Positions 34,814-47,600 are shown, counted from the first letter of the stretch. The stretch: 64,000 bases of DNA from Leptobrachium leishanense (GCA_009667805.1 CM019063.1:87385877-87449876); one strand, 5' to 3'. Notes: generated by a model not told the origin, from the sequence alone. A program made the numbers and translations.

Positions 34814-37800
34814 GCACCTATAGACGTTGGATCATGGGATTTGGTGACAAAATGCTTCATTTGTTTTAACTTTTTGTAAGCGCAATTAAAACTTTGGTTT
34901 TATGGTTGCCTGGCTGTCTACACTATTCTTCTTCTTTTTTCCTTAAGGCCATCATTCCAGCCTGGAGAAATTCAAGAACCTGTTATGTGTCTTCCCAGTA
35001 AAAGCCATCTGTGAGTAGTCAAGATCATACTGCTCTACCTGCCAGGGGTATCACCCTACATATACATTTTTAATTCTGTCTATCGATACCGCCTTTTGTT
35101 TTTTGCCTTGGGCCCTGGGTCTGGGCCTTAGGGTCTGGGTCCTGGGGTCTGGGCCCAGGGTCTGGGCCTTGGTTCTGGGCTTTAGGGTCTGGGCCATGGG
35201 TTTGGGCCTAGGGGTCTGGGCCCTGGGTCTGGGCCCTAGGGTCTGGGCCCTGGGTTTGGGCCTAGGGGGTCTGGGCCCTGAGTTTGGGCCTAGGGGTCTG
35301 GGCCCTGGTTCTGGGCCCTGGGTTTGGGCTATGGGGTCTGGGCTTTAGGGTCTGGGTCCTGGGCCTTTGGGTCTGGGCCCTGGGTCTGGGCCCTAGGTCC
35401 TGGGTTTGGGCTTTGGGGTCTGGGCCCTGGGTTTGTGCCTTGGTTCTGGGCCTTAGGGTCTGGGCCCTGGGTTTGGGCCTAGGGGTCTGGGCCCTGGGAT
35501 TGGGCCTAGGGGGTCTGGGCCCTGGGTTTGGGCCTAGGGGTCTGGGCCCTGGGTTTGGGCCTAGGGGTCTGGGCCCTGGGTTTGGGCTTTGGGGTCTGGG
35601 CCTTAGGGTCTGGGTCCTGGGCCTTGGGGTCTGGGCCCTGGGTCTGGGCCCTGGGTCTGGGCCCTGTGTTTGGGCTTTGGGGTCTGGGCCTTGGGGTCTG
35701 GGCCTTGGGGTTTGGGCTTTGGGGTCTGGGCCTTGGGTCTGGGCCCTGGGTTTGGGCCTAGGGGTCTGGGCCCTGGGTCTGGGCCCTGGGTTTGGGCCTA
35801 GGGGTCTGGGCCCTGGGTCTGGGCCCTGGGTTGTGGGCCTTGGGTCTGGGCCCTGGGTCTTGGGTCTGGGCCCTGGGTTTGGGCCTAGGAGTCTGGGCCC
35901 TTGGTTTGGGCCTTGGGTCTGGGCCTTGGGCCTTGGGGTCTGGTTCTTGGGCCTTGGGGTCTGGGCCCTGGGTTTGGGCCTTGGGTCTGGGCCTTGGGGT
36001 CTGGGCCCTGGGTCTGGGCCTTGGGGTCTGGGCCCTGGGTCTGGGCCCTGGGGTCTGGGCCTTAGGGTCTGGGTCCTGGGGTCTGGGCCCTGGGTTTGGG
36101 CCTAGGGGTCTGGGCCCTGGGTCTGGGCCTTGGGCCCTGGATCTGGGCCTTGGGGTCTGGGCCTTAGGGTCTGGGTCCTGGGCCTTGGGGTCTGGGCCCT
36201 GGGTTTGGGCCTAGGGGTCTGGGCCCTGGGTCTGGGCCTTAGGGTCTGGGGCCTGGGTTTGGGCCTAGGGGTCTGGACCCTGGGTCTGGGCCTTGGGGTC
36301 TGGGCCCTGGGTCTGGGCCTTGGGGTCTGGGCCCTAGGGTCTGGGCCCTGGGTCTGTGCCTAGGGGTCTGGGCCCTGGGTCTGGGCCTTGGGGTCTGGGC
36401 CTTAGGGTCTGGGTCCTGGGCCTTGGGGTCTGGGCCCTGGGTTTGGGCCTTAGGGTCTGGGCCCTGGCTCACCACTCCGCTGTCTTCTTTTCTTCTGTCT
36501 TCTGCTCTTCAGCTCTTCACCTTTTCTTTAATCTTCTTCTCTTCTGATCTTCTTCTTGGCCCCTCCAGCTCCAGCGCGCAGCTTCACTGAGTGGAGGAGC
36601 GGAGCCAAAGCAACGTGCTTGGGAGGCCCCTCACATGCTGCTTGGCCCCGCCCAGCCAGGAAGTGAAGCTGCCAGGAGCCGGAGGAGACGCAGTGTCTCC
36701 TCCTCCAGCAGCAGCAGCAGCAGCAGGGACACAGCTCCGGATTCGGACTCCTCGAGTCCGATACCGGAGCTGTTAAAGGGCGACGCCGCTGCCGTCGGGG
36801 GCCCTGGCGGCCTGGGCCCCCACCGGGCCTGGGCCCCTTACGGCAGCATTGGGCGTAATGCCCTGATGGCAGCCCTGACGCTGAGCGTATCCTCACATTG
36901 CAGCCAGCGATCAGCCTCTTATTTCGGCTGATCTCTGTGGTCTCCTAGTGCGGGCTGACATCTTAGATAAGTAATGAGTTCCTATTTCTAATCTTTTTAA
37001 CAAGTGTACCTCATAGAATATATAACCGCAAAGCCTTGAGTGATAAAATGTTAAAAATAATTTTACACGCTGTAAATTTTAATGGGAATTCACATTTTTT
37101 GTTATAGCATTCTGACAGGACATGATGAATACATATAATAATGATATTTTATGAATCTGCCGAGTCTACCGTAAAAAAAAGATATATAATAAAACGTGAC
37201 TTCTAATCGCGTTTAACATGATGAGCAAAACCGGTAAAAATTAGCTCAGCACACGGGTGAAATACTGTACTGGCTGGGTGGAGTAGAGATAACATCACTG
37301 CTTTACAACCATGGAGAGAGACTGTGGAGACACAGGTTCGATCCCGGCAAGAGCACCTCTCCAGTAAGTGTCCATGGGCAAGACACTTAACGGTACATGT
37401 GAAGTAAAGAAAAGGGGACAGCGCTTCAACTTAAAAGGATGCAGTGTATAAGTGATGTGGTAAATATGGAAAAATGCTCATAAGCAATGGTAGTTCCCTT
37501 AGGGAGGATTAAACCTGGACTAAATCAATCAAAATGTTCATAATAGAAGAGAAATGAAAAGTGTTAATCCAGGAGAGGGCAAGCAGGAGCTGCCCCACAA
37601 ACACTTATGATGTTTTTGATGTATTTGTGCTCCTGTATGGCTGGAGAAAGGGGATGACAAGCAGGAGCTGTCCTCACTCGCCGCCTCCCAATGACATCAT
37701 GATCACATGCTTGGGCAGATATGCAAACCCGGAAGTGATTGCTGATTCCTCCCCATGTGGTTTCACTTTGCTGTTCTAATCTGGATACAACTTTGTTTTG

Positions 37801-37850
37801 GCTATATAAACCCTGAAAAGACTAGGGGGCCACATGCTTTTTGTCCCTTG

Positions 37851-37894
37851 ACACTGATGAAGCGCTCCTGAGGCGAGAAACGCGTTTGGCTGTT
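37851..37894 (+). ncRNA. Hammerhead ribozyme-like motif (copy 5)
   Basis: CTGATGA (37854-37860), helix II CGCT...GGCG with loop CCTGA, GAAA (37877-37880), palindrome ACGCGT (37880-37885), GTT (37884-37886). One additional A lies between helix II and GAAA. Helix I is weaker (A-T, C-G, mismatch, G-C). This is a more diverged version of the same design. Confidence 0.5.
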
Positions 37895-38287
37895 TACTGT
37901 TTGCTTGTATATTTTATATTTTATTTTTTGTTTTAATAAATATTTTTCCAGCATGTTACCTTGTTCCTGCACTGAGGTTTACATACGCTGCTACCCTGGA
38001 AAGATTTTGCTGGAGATTCAGTTCTATCTGGTCTGAGTGCGGGAGTATGAGGTGAACAGGTTGGCCCTGAACAACTGTGAGGTCTTCATATGAGAGCTAG
38101 CAGCTCTCATAAAGTGTGAGTAGTGAACATTACAACTTTACTATAGCAGTATAGTTTGTGCAATACTGTGCCATTGTCTGTATTTTTTTTGTATTTTGAG
38201 GTCATCCTATTCTGAAGATTTTGATTGATTTAGTCCACGTTTAATCCTCCCTAAGGGGCCTACCACTGCTTGTGAGCATTTTTCTAT

Positions 38288-39191
38288 CAGGGTTATTCAA
38301 AGAGATCCAAATGGCTGGAGAAAGGTAACCGAACGCTGAAAATCAGCGTTCGGTTACCTTTCTTGGCCACTCGGCTATCCAGAGAGCAGGCAATATGCCA
38401 AATCCTGGCGAATTGCCTGCATATTCGGTGCCTGTTCGAGGGCAGTGAAATCCCCATAAAAAGCACTATAAAGAAGCGGCTATTCAGAGAACACAAACCA
38501 GCAATGAAAGGTTCCCGAAATGCCCTGCCATTTGGTGGATTCATTCGACAGGTTTATTCTGGAGAATCCCATAGGCTTCAATGTTAAAAATATTCCCGTT
38601 TTAATTCAATATCTAATAAACCGTTCATTATAAAATTCAGCAGTAAAGAGTCTCTTTATTTATAGATTTTTTTTGATATTTTAATCATTTTTCTGGATTT
38701 TTATTTTTTTTCAAAAAAGTAAATTTTTTTAAAAAAAATTTAAGTTCACTTATTTTTCTGTAACAGCCCTTTTTATTATCATTCCCTGGACCTCATATGT
38801 CATTTCCGCTAAGTAGTTTCTTTGCAAACAGCGTTTCACTTTTCAAACATTCAAGCGAACTGTTTTGCTATTTTATCCACTTCACTTGTCTGCTATGTCG
38901 GCTTTTTCCAGAGGCTGCGCTGCGTGTGATCGGCTCCTGCTTGTGTTTTTCCGGCGTCTTCGGCGGGTTAATCCAGGTGTGTTTGCGTGTTTCGGCGTGT
39001 ATTCGCCGAGTTTTTGCATTGACTTTTCGTCGGGTTTGCGGCAGCTTTTCCTCTGTGCTTCGACGGCCCTGTGGTGCTTGCTGAATACACCGCAGGGTCG
39101 CCGAAATGGGATTGCCGAATCGGCCCGAATTGAAGAGAACGAAAAGTCACCGAACGCGCGCTGACTTCTCGATTCTCTTTGAATAACCCTG
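38288..39191. mobile_element. Foldback-ended CAGGGTTATTC element (Harbinger-like)
   Basis: Starts CAGGGTTATTCAAAGAGA and ends TCTCTTTGAATAACCCTG, flanked by TAT on both sides (38285-38287, 39192-39194). A sub-terminal hairpin lies at about 38326-38360 (GGTAACCGAACGCTGA and its inverse). The plus-strand frames of 95 and 99 codons at 38797-39164 have no recognised domain. It sits in the right arm of the Penelope-like candidate. Confidence 0.75.
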
Positions 39192-39489
39192 TATATTTAC
39201 CACATCACTTAAACACTGCATCCTTTTAAGTTGAAGCGCTGTCCCCATTTCTTTACTTCACATTTTGCAAATTTGTTCTGGTGACGGGAGCACCACAGTG
39301 TGGGAATATAGTGGGAAATTGTATATCTAGCGCCACGGAGTATAACCACCTTCTTTTTTATTACCTAAAGGTAATACTCGCCACCCAGGACATACTTGAA
39401 AACGAGTGAGATCTCAATGTATTCTTCCTGGTAAAATCCTTTCTCAAAAAAAATAATAATGGCTGCTCAGCAGTGAAAGGGTTAGCCTT

Positions 39490-40890
39490 TTTCATTCCTT
39501 TCTGACTTCTATCTTATTCTTTATCAAACCTTCTAAGATGACAATGTATAGAATTATTGCTGTAAAACTAAACACAATTTTCTGTATTTTCTGCGTCTAA
39601 TGAACTAGTTTAATACATTTAGGAATAATAGGAACTAATCTGAAAGAAGGTCGTCGTTCTGAGTATCGAACGCAAAACTAATCATCTGGGTTAATGCACT
39701 TCTTGACATACACTACGACTGGTGACTTTTTCTCAGCGGATTTTCTGCTCTTCCTAACAGGGTTTATTTATACATATTTTGTGTTTCAGCAGCACTTCGA
39801 GAGTTTGACAAGATTGACTCTTAAAACCTGTGATGTCATCAAAGAAAAATCCCTTTACAGGATAATAAACAGTGTGACATGTTCCTTGCTCCCAAAGGGA
39901 TTTTCGCAGAAATGTTCCAGTGCAAAGCACTCTATATGTTGTCAGTTATTTAACAGAGATAATACAGCTTTATTGATGTATATATTTCAAATTCCTTTTT
40001 TATTATTAGAAATTTTCAAGATAATATACATACATAAAACATATATAATTAAAGACTATGCAAATTACTTATTATTATCTAATTTTCTCCCCTATTATCA
40101 ATTTCTTCAGCTTCAAATACATAAAATAGAAACATATAAACAAACCTTACACACTAACTATGGTATGTAAAACCGTCATCTCTGGTATTCCCAGACTTTA
40201 GCGTTTCTTTTTTTTTTTCTTTCTTTTTCTTCTACCCATTTCTCCCCAAAATCATTCTACTTCTTTATCGGCCTCTCAACATAAAGATTCCATTCTCCCC
40301 AGGTTTCTCCCTTCCCTACTGCCAGACCTAACTATCCCTATATGCCTCAAGGTGTTTACCAGCTTTATTGCCATAAAAAGGAGAAAAAACACAAAAAAAA
40401 CCACAAACATTTATATGTGCTTATCAGTAAACACCTGCACCCATAATCCCAAAAATACGTGCGTATATGCACGTAGCAAAATCTAATGGTGATAAAATGT
40501 GCTATTCTTAAAGCTTTAATAACTTTTTTATTATCTTCCAGTATGTCGATCCACTCTTTCCAATATGCTAATATACCCAGTTCTTCCTGCTGGTGGGTTG
40601 GTGACTTCATAAAACCTACCAGAATCCTAAAAAACTAGTGTAATTACAACACTGGCAACGTCGCAAAGGTAGAACACAGTGATTGGCGTGGGAAATAGAG
40701 GTAAGTGATTCAGCTGGAGAAAACCATGATGTCAATGTCTATAGTATTTTGAAAGCAGTCAACCTCATTATGTCATCCTTATTTATTTATTTATTGCAAT
40801 AGTTATGCACAAACTAATTACATTTTTGGAAATCTCAGGTGGTTATCTTTCCAAAATTACTCTTTGGTATTAAAATAACAGAAAAATGCA
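39490..40890. other. Anonymous intronic AT-rich DNA
   Basis: A 158-codon plus-strand frame (39694-40170) is the longest non-repeat frame in the window. However, it is AT-driven, rich in Ile/Phe/Tyr/Leu and without any domain I recognise. I do not call it a gene. Confidence 0.5.
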
Positions 40891-40904
40891 GGTGTTAGTG
40901 GTCC

Positions 40905-41093
40905 TACGGACTCCACGTGGGGATGCTCGTGACGGCGCATTAGTGCTGTCGCGAGCATCCTATAGGTTAGTGGCTGGTACGGGCAGACTGCTGGATTCAG
41001 CACCTGCCTTGTAATCTACATGTAAAGGGGGAATCTGCGACCCAAATCTTTCCTCTTATCGTCCCCATTTTAGCCCAGGGCACATGATAGTGC
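40905..41093. mobile_element. Family X fragment (copy 2)
   Basis: The segment with GGATGCTCGTGACGGCGC and GCGAGCATCC, ending GATAGTGCCC, matches parts of the family X elements at 5579, 51020 and 54419. Only the 3' portion is present. Confidence 0.5.
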
Positions 41094-41101
41094 CCTCAGA
41101 G

Positions 41102-41283
41102 CAGTGTTTTCCAAACCTGTCCTCGGGACCCACTGACAGGCCAAGTTTTCCAGATATCTGAAGCAAAGCACAGGTGATATGATTTTCTTCTCAGTGATTG
41201 CAGGATTCAGTCTTCATTTCCTCAGGGTGATCTGCAAAATCTGGCCTGGTTGAGGGTCCCAAGGACAGGTTTGGGAAACACTG
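41102..41283. mobile_element. hAT MITE, 182 bp
   Basis: Ends CAGTGTTTTCCAAACCTGTC and GACAGGTTTGGGAAACACTG are inverted copies. Flanks CCTCAGAG (41094-41101) and CCTTAGAG (41284-41291) form an 8-bp duplication with one change. A second family member lies at 43945-44128, sharing TTTGCCAGATATCTGAAGCA-like sequence. Confidence 0.88.
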
Positions 41284-41570
41284 CCTTAGAGTATAGTTGA
41301 TGCAGGCAATTCCACAAACATGAATAAACCTAATGGAAGCTGTGCTATGCTCTCAATTATATTACAGACTAGTTTCATTCATGTCTTTCCCTTTTATATC
41401 CCTAAGGAAATACACACGTACTTCTAAGTGCATGTATCTAGGTGTCTAGCATAGATGAACAATCATGTGGATGGAACAGCAGACAGAGCGAGAAAGAGCA
41501 ATAAAAAGGGTAGATATGAAAATCTGAATTCCAATTAATTTACAATGCATATTAAACTATATATAATTTA

Positions 41571-42119
<549 letters not shown>

Positions 42120-42235
42120 TCATCCATCATTGAAAAACAAACATGGGGTTCTACTCCACTATGGCCAGTAAAAGGGAGTTTCAAAGGGGAAATATTGGCG
42201 AGAGTTGATGGTCGGTAAATTATTGAAATCTGAAA

Positions 42236-42419
42236 GAAAATTAGAATTTTTTTGTTATACCATTTTGACAGGATATGATGTATACACATCATAATGTGGA
42301 TATATAATTTGTCTGGGTTCTATATTAAAACATGACTTCAAAACACATTTAAACATGATGAGCACAAAACGGTCTAAATGAGCTCAGCACAGGGGTGAAA
42401 TGGATCAGTAGCAAAGGGG
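42236..42419. mobile_element. TTAA-type element 3' fragment
   Basis: Shares GACTTCAAAACACATTTAAA, CATGATGAGCACAAAACGG and AGCTCAGCACAGGGGTGAAA with 37180-37269 and 15650-15710. It ends AGCAAAGGGG directly before TTAA (42420-42423). Its left end is not defined. Confidence 0.6.
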
Positions 42420-43944
42420 TTAAATACATGTGGTGGAAAATGAAGCGCAGTAGCAATTCTAGCAGACTAATGGCCATAATGATGCTGTGAAGGGGAGGGG
42501 CTCAGGGACCTGGAACCCCAACAACCACAGGTAAAGCATTAGGAGCAAGCATGACACAGAGTCAGTTCTAACCGAGCCTCTGTATTGGCAGCTCAAGTTG
42601 GAATATTTGGGACCTGATGATCGATACTGGCAGCGGTGCCACTCAGCGCCACTGGTATCTGCTCCATATTACTCCTTGGAGTCAAGTGTGACCTTGCACG
42701 AGTTTGACCAATGCTCATTCATGTAGGGTCACGTCAAGTCCAAGGAGGTATTTGTTCTCCGTGTTCCACTGCAAACGGCAAGACAAGGTGTTGGATCATG
42801 CTGCTCTCTGCACCGCGTAAACATGGTAAGTAAGGGATCGTCTAGTAGGTTTATTTTTTAATGTTAAGCGATTATGTAAATGCAATATCACTTTACACCA
42901 GGTTTTGAGAGCTTGTATTCATTGCATATATACCAGATTGAGCTGAGAACGACAATCTACGTTGGATTAGCTGGCGTTCTCTTGCTGAGATGTTACTAAT
43001 GGCTCTGTTGCAAAGTAAATGAGGCATTAATGTACAGTAATCTGACATTTTATGTCAAGATTGCCTTTCCACATCTTAATCCGCCTCTGGGAATACTGAT
43101 TGCCGACCCAGGGTTATGTGTTAATTGTATTTATGTGAGCTACAATAGTTTTAAGCAACATATGTGTTACATAGTGACCTGATTAGACAGCACAGAAATT
43201 CAAACCAATAAGAGTCAGCCTATTCCTATAAGTGTTGTTTCTTTATTAGATATATGGTGATATTCCGCATCAGTTACGACAAAGAAATTGCTCAGCGAGA
43301 AAAATAGATAAGGAGATTTGTACTCTGACCAATGCTCTTGCAAATGTTTATGTTAGCGGCTAACCATTCTAACATGACCATTAATGATATGACCAGACTG
43401 CGGGCACTAAACTACCCTAATTGAGTGTGTTCCCTCAGAACCATTATCCCGTACAAGGATTTTTATTGACATTGCTGATCAAGGTCACATGTCAATTGTG
43501 AATATGTTAATTTTTATTCAACTTTTCCTTCCCGTGAGTGCGATTTTAACCAATGCTAATTAAACAATGAATTACTTCCATCCTAGCACTCTCTGGTTTT
43601 GTTAGGGAACCAGGAGTTTGGTTTTCCCATGTGCCTATTTTGTTGTACTAATTCAGAGCATCAAGCAACATTGTATTTTATTTATTCATAGAGCTATACA
43701 CCATATATATCAACTGCTCTACTCCTCTCTTTCACAAAATTTTAAATTTTACCTAACAATAGTGCGAGCTTGCTGTGCTACTGGTAACTGCCGTGTGAAA
43801 ACTGGTTGTACAAGGCTGAGGAAGGAGGACACCAACATGTTAGCCAAACAGATAAATCTGAAACAAAGATTGTGATCCATAGGAACAAAGCAGTAAGATC
43901 ACAATAGTTCTATTGAATGTAGTGATCGCCTTTAACGTTTAGAT

Positions 43945-44128
43945 CACAGCTTCCCAACCCTGATCTTCAGTTTCTTCTAACAGGCCAGGTTTGCCAGATA
44001 TCTGAAGCACAGCACAGGTGATATGATTTGCTGCTCAGTGATTGAACGATTCAGTCTGCATTTTCCAAAGGGAATCCTTAAAATCTGGCCTGTTAGTGGG
44101 ACTTGAGGACCATGGTTGGGAACCACTG
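43945..44128. mobile_element. hAT MITE, about 184 bp (second copy)
   Basis: Starts CACAGCTTCCCAACCCTGAT and ends GGTTGGGAACCACTG. The interior aligns with the MITE at 41102-41283 (for example CCAGATATCTGAAGCACAGC). The flanking 8-mers GTTTAGAT and TCCTAGAT match poorly, so the duplication has decayed. Confidence 0.75.
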
Positions 44129-44456
44129 TCCTAGATAAGCAATAGAGCTCTTTATAGAGCTCAGTATTAGATTTGCAGATGTGAAAGACAATTGTCTCCT
44201 ATATGACTGCTGAACATTCACATTGTGAAGATGTCAAACATAGCATGCCAAATGATAACTCATCACATCAATTATATTAATAAACTGCATCTATGGGATA
44301 TGTTTGCAAAAGTGCAAGTTGTTACCACATGTCTAAATGTATATATGAAACTATTGACAGTTCTTCATTCATGACATATACACACTTCACATCTCAGTGT
44401 GCCTGTGTGTTTGTGCGTGTGTGTTTTTTCTGAAATACTTGCCAAGTCATTCAGAA

Positions 44457-44674
44457 ACCTATAAACATGTAACATAGTGACTATATTTCCTACATATTTA
44501 TTGTCTGTGTTAATCTGTATACATATATATATTTTTTTAAATCTTGCATTTTATTACTTTGTATTTCTGTAACAACTGTAACAATTCAATGTTCTTGAAC
44601 CCAGGACATACTTGAAAACGAGAGAAATCTCGCTGTATCCTTCCTGGTAAAATCCTTTATAAATAAATAAATAA
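44457..44674 (+). mobile_element. LINE family B 3' tail
   Basis: Matches the end of the copy at 1137-1675: ATAAACATGTAACATAGTGA, then TTGAACCCAGGACATACTTG, then CCTTCCTGGTAAAATCCTTT and TAAA repeats. 5'-truncated to about 220 bp. Confidence 0.8.
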
Positions 44675-47600
44675 GTTAAAACTCTGGGATGAGGCTTTAC
44701 TTTACTTCAGCTAGTTACTTATAAAACAGCTTGGGCTAATGTATCTTTTTCCATTCAACTCAAAAAGAAATAATAATTATTAACAATAAAATCCATTATT
44801 TCAGCGAGTTAATACATTATTCTAATGAAGATTTAACTCTAACATTTGATCTTCTGCAAAAAAAATCTCATATTACTTGATCAAAACTCTAATGCTCAAT
44901 CTGTCACTTGATTAATATGGTTTTACAGACTTGTAAGAAAGATTAATCTTTTCATTTTAGTAATAGCGTGGTGAATCAGGCATTCAAAAAGAAAAAGAAA
45001 TGTTATTTTAAGACACGCAACGAGTGATAAATTATATGTTAATCAAACTGCTTTGAAGTGTTATCTGCACTTTGAAGTACAGCCATTCTTTCACATTCAT
45101 TTAGGAAGCATTTAAGAAAATAAATTGACATTTTACACAAAAAAGGGCTCACGTATAAATTACCTTCTCTGTTCTGTTCCCCCTGCTGCGTCTTCTTATT
45201 TTAGGCTTTACTAACCCATTAGAAGCCATGATTCCTTTTTATGTTTCTGAAAAGATTCATTTCTATCCTTAAGCATTAAAACTGACAGACTAAATAGATA
45301 AAGATTTTGCACAGATATCACCTCTCTGTAAGGTAAGCTTTTCTCTTTATATTTAAGATGAGATACAAAGAAAAGTAATTTTGCTTAATACGGAAGCCAT
45401 TTCCTTTATCACTATTTAGAGCAAATTTTAGCTTTTGTGTCAAATGTGAAAGATTAATTGAAATGTCATGTTTTATCAGAATCATGATATTTTTCGTTTA
45501 ATAATTACCGTGCTGCCTGGTCTATTATAGATCCACAAGATGTGATAATTTGATGTAAGATTAACTTAATATTTCTTAAATCGAATTTTCCTTATCAGAC
45601 TTGCCTAAATTAAAGTACAAAAAGCCTTTTATTTCCATCTCACTTCAATCAATTCATAGCTTAGTGAAGATTAGTTATCTTTTCTGCTGCAATGGATCCG
45701 TAACCCTACTTTGTGCCATGAAGGAGAAGCATGTCTTCCACCATAAGTCAAAGAGATCCCACAAAGCACCCACAAAGTCTCCTAAGTAACTTGTAGCGGC
45801 TCTTTCATCATTATGTATGCAGAACTGCACATCAACAAGAAGAAAATATTTGAGAAGAAAGCAACAAAAAGACAAGAAAAATTCCAAAGTCATATAGGAA
45901 TTGTAAAGAGGAGCTTCGAAATGGGGTTTCATGGTTATACTTGCCGACTGAAATAAAAAGCATGATACATAAATTCAAAATGTATTCACATAAACCTTAC
46001 AAGAAAATCTTCATCACCAAGATCAAGATCTACTTCTCATTCAGTAAAGTGATCAGCAGTTTCCTAATGAGTAGCTGTAAACAAAACTAGAAGACTCCAA
46101 AAAACTGACTTTTCTGAACCTGCTGTATATTAGTAAATTCAGATTAGGGATCCTCCTACAAGATCTGAAGGAATGTGTGTCCCGAGCATTGTAGCAAACC
46201 ATGGCAAATGCTGGGAGCCTCTCGGTAGCCACAGTGTGAGATATGCTGCTCGGAGCCACTCCGACTCTGAGCAGCATGTCCTCAGAGAAACCGAGAAACC
46301 ATGCGCAGAATGGGATCTCGGTTATTCTGACTTGATCCTCTTCCTCTCATACAGCAAATTCTGAAATCTGGAAGAATCCGTAATCTGGATTGCTTAGATT
46401 CCCGATAGGAGATATTCAACCTGTATCTGAGAACCTTAAATCAGGAGTGCTCAACCTTTTGAAAGTTGAGGATCACTTTGAAAATGTTGGTAAATGTCAC
46501 AGGCCACACATTAGACAACTCCTATATACATTACAATGGCAATGAAAGGAATGAAAGGTTCAGTCAAAGAGAACACTGAGTCTGGTTATTGTATATTAAT
46601 AATTCAATGTTAAGGACTTCTTCTCTAGTATGTCTGTGGTAGCTACTCAGAGACACTGCCCGAAAGTCAGTAATTTTGCCCTCAATTTTGAGTTGGAGTG
46701 CTTAATTTAGGAAAACATCTGTTTGCTTAAGTTAGTGCTTTATTATACCCTCCCATTTCATTTTATGCCCCCATTTCACTTAGACCTCAGACCAACTTCT
46801 ATCGCTCCACCTGTCTGCTACCACCACAACTACAGGACTACTACACGCAGGCATTTGGAGCCATTATAATATACCTGATTGAGTTTGAAGGCCACACAGA
46901 AGGGTCCAACTTTAGAGTTTTATGGGACTTCTATATGATGTAATTGTGTATAGACAGATAGTCCTATTTATACGAAGACTTTGCATGTGATTTATATGTA
47001 TGTTGGGAAAATCCAGATTTTGATTACCAGCCCCTGTAAGTCACTGGCTAGAGGAACTTGCTGGGTGGTTTTATTTCCATACTGATAATATTGATTCACT
47101 TCTGATTTTAAAGTGATTAAATGCTTTATCTATATTATTCACAGAGCTATCAAAATTTTTATTTTACCTAAATATGGAAACAGACATTTTGAATTAGTCG
47201 AATGCACCTGGCCATATTGAAGCATTTTGTTGCTACTCTGTATTAGATATCCATAGACCGACAATATCCCATTGGATGTGATTGATTCGGTTTCACTCCA
47301 TCACCATTGATGAGTGGTCATTCTTACAAGGTGGCAATTCTTGACTGTTGCTCATGATACATCCATGGCTAGCTTTACTTACTGGGTAATGCTGATAGCT
47401 CCCCAATTATTCCAGACACCAAAAGTAAAGGTATCTTTAGATACTTGAAATACAGTAGATGACACTAATATGATTACGCCCCTTTTTGGAATATATTCTC
47501 CCAGTGCAGTTAGCAACATTAGGAACAGAAAGTCCCAGTTGAACAGTCACATTTTACAATGACTTTCAATACCACATCATATGACTGTTCTGATTGGTTG

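Larger units (their letters stand above)
33130..35105. repeat. Tandem duplication with 1166-bp offset inside the minisatellite
   Basis: The spacer at 33506-33935 and the minisatellite before it recur 1166 bp downstream with very few differences. For example, CTGATGAAGTTCCACGGGAC is at 33613 and at 34779, and GGCCATCATTCCAGCCTGGA is at 33781 and at 34947. The near identity implies a recent duplication. Confidence 0.9.
32660..36470 (+). repeat. G-run minisatellite (units near GGGCCCTGGGTCT)
   Basis: Units of 13-14 bp such as CTGGGCCCTGGGTCT, CTGGGCCTTGGGGT and TTGGGCCTAGGGGT alternate. The array spans about 32660-33505, 33940-34670 and 35105-36470, interrupted by spacers. Runs of three or four G every few bases give continuous G-quadruplex potential on the plus strand. 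Open frames on both strands (up to 273 codons, Gly/Leu/Trp-rich) are artefacts. Confidence 0.95.
32408..36877. mobile_element. Large non-autonomous hAT element carrying a 3-kb G-rich minisatellite
   Basis: Ends are CAGGGCAGCCATCAG and CTGATGGCAGCCCTG, nearly perfect inverted copies, each followed inward by a GGGGCCC-type segment. The perfect 8-bp duplication ACGCTGAG lies outside (32400-32407, 36878-36885). Inside are three blocks of the same minisatellite, two copies of a spacer with a hammerhead-like motif, and a GC-rich non-repetitive right part (36470-36870) with a short CAG run (about 36706-36726). No transposase is present. Confidence 0.92.
37399..39370 (+). mobile_element. Penelope-like candidate with inverted arms and hammerhead motif
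   Basis: The left arm (37399-37535, GTGAAGTAAAGAAA, then GGGGACAGCGCTTCAACTT) recurs inverted at the right (38214-38287 plus 39192-39261). Between the arms is a hammerhead-like motif at 37851. A further ~110 bases follow the right arm before the SINE resumes. The flanks CGGTACAT and AGGTAAT suggest a short duplication. A separate DNA element is inserted in the right arm. No reverse transcriptase is present. Confidence 0.6.
37270..39452 (+). mobile_element. tRNA-derived SINE (copy 4), split by a 2-kb insertion
   Basis: The first half (37270-37398) has the tRNA-like head and a good box-B GGTTCGATCCC (about 37336), and ends ACACTTAACGGTACAT. The second half (39371-39452) resumes with ATACTCGCCACCCAGGACAT and the LINE-B tail. 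The other SINE copies show the uninterrupted order. Confidence 0.85.
37080..39481. mobile_element. TTAA-type element remnant, outermost layer of a nest
   Basis: The left part (about 37080-37269) shares CATGATGAGCAAAA and TTAGCTCAGCACA with 15595-15766 and 42236-42419. The right part (39455-39481) ends GCAGTGAAAGGG, matching the family's AAAGGGG-TTAA end. A SINE and everything inside it separate the halves. Confidence 0.6.

Noticed and set aside
32899..36475. Long Gly/Leu/Trp or Pro/Arg/Gln frames up to 273 codons
   Set aside because: G-run minisatellite read in several frames on both strands; low complexity and no start or splice context.
36591..36931. Ser/Gly-rich frames over the CAG run and GC-rich right part of the large hAT element
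   Set aside because: They run across the hAT end into flanking DNA and are driven by the trinucleotide repeat; no homology recognised.
39694..40170. 158-codon plus-strand frame in the hapln1 intron
   Set aside because: Composition is AT-driven, without a recognisable domain; probably chance. Transcript data would be needed to revive it.
42668..42752. Short palindrome with CTCCTTGGAGTCAAG and CTTGAC..CCAAGGAG segments
   Set aside because: Arms are only about 20 bp, with no duplication or second copy in the window; too weak to call an element.
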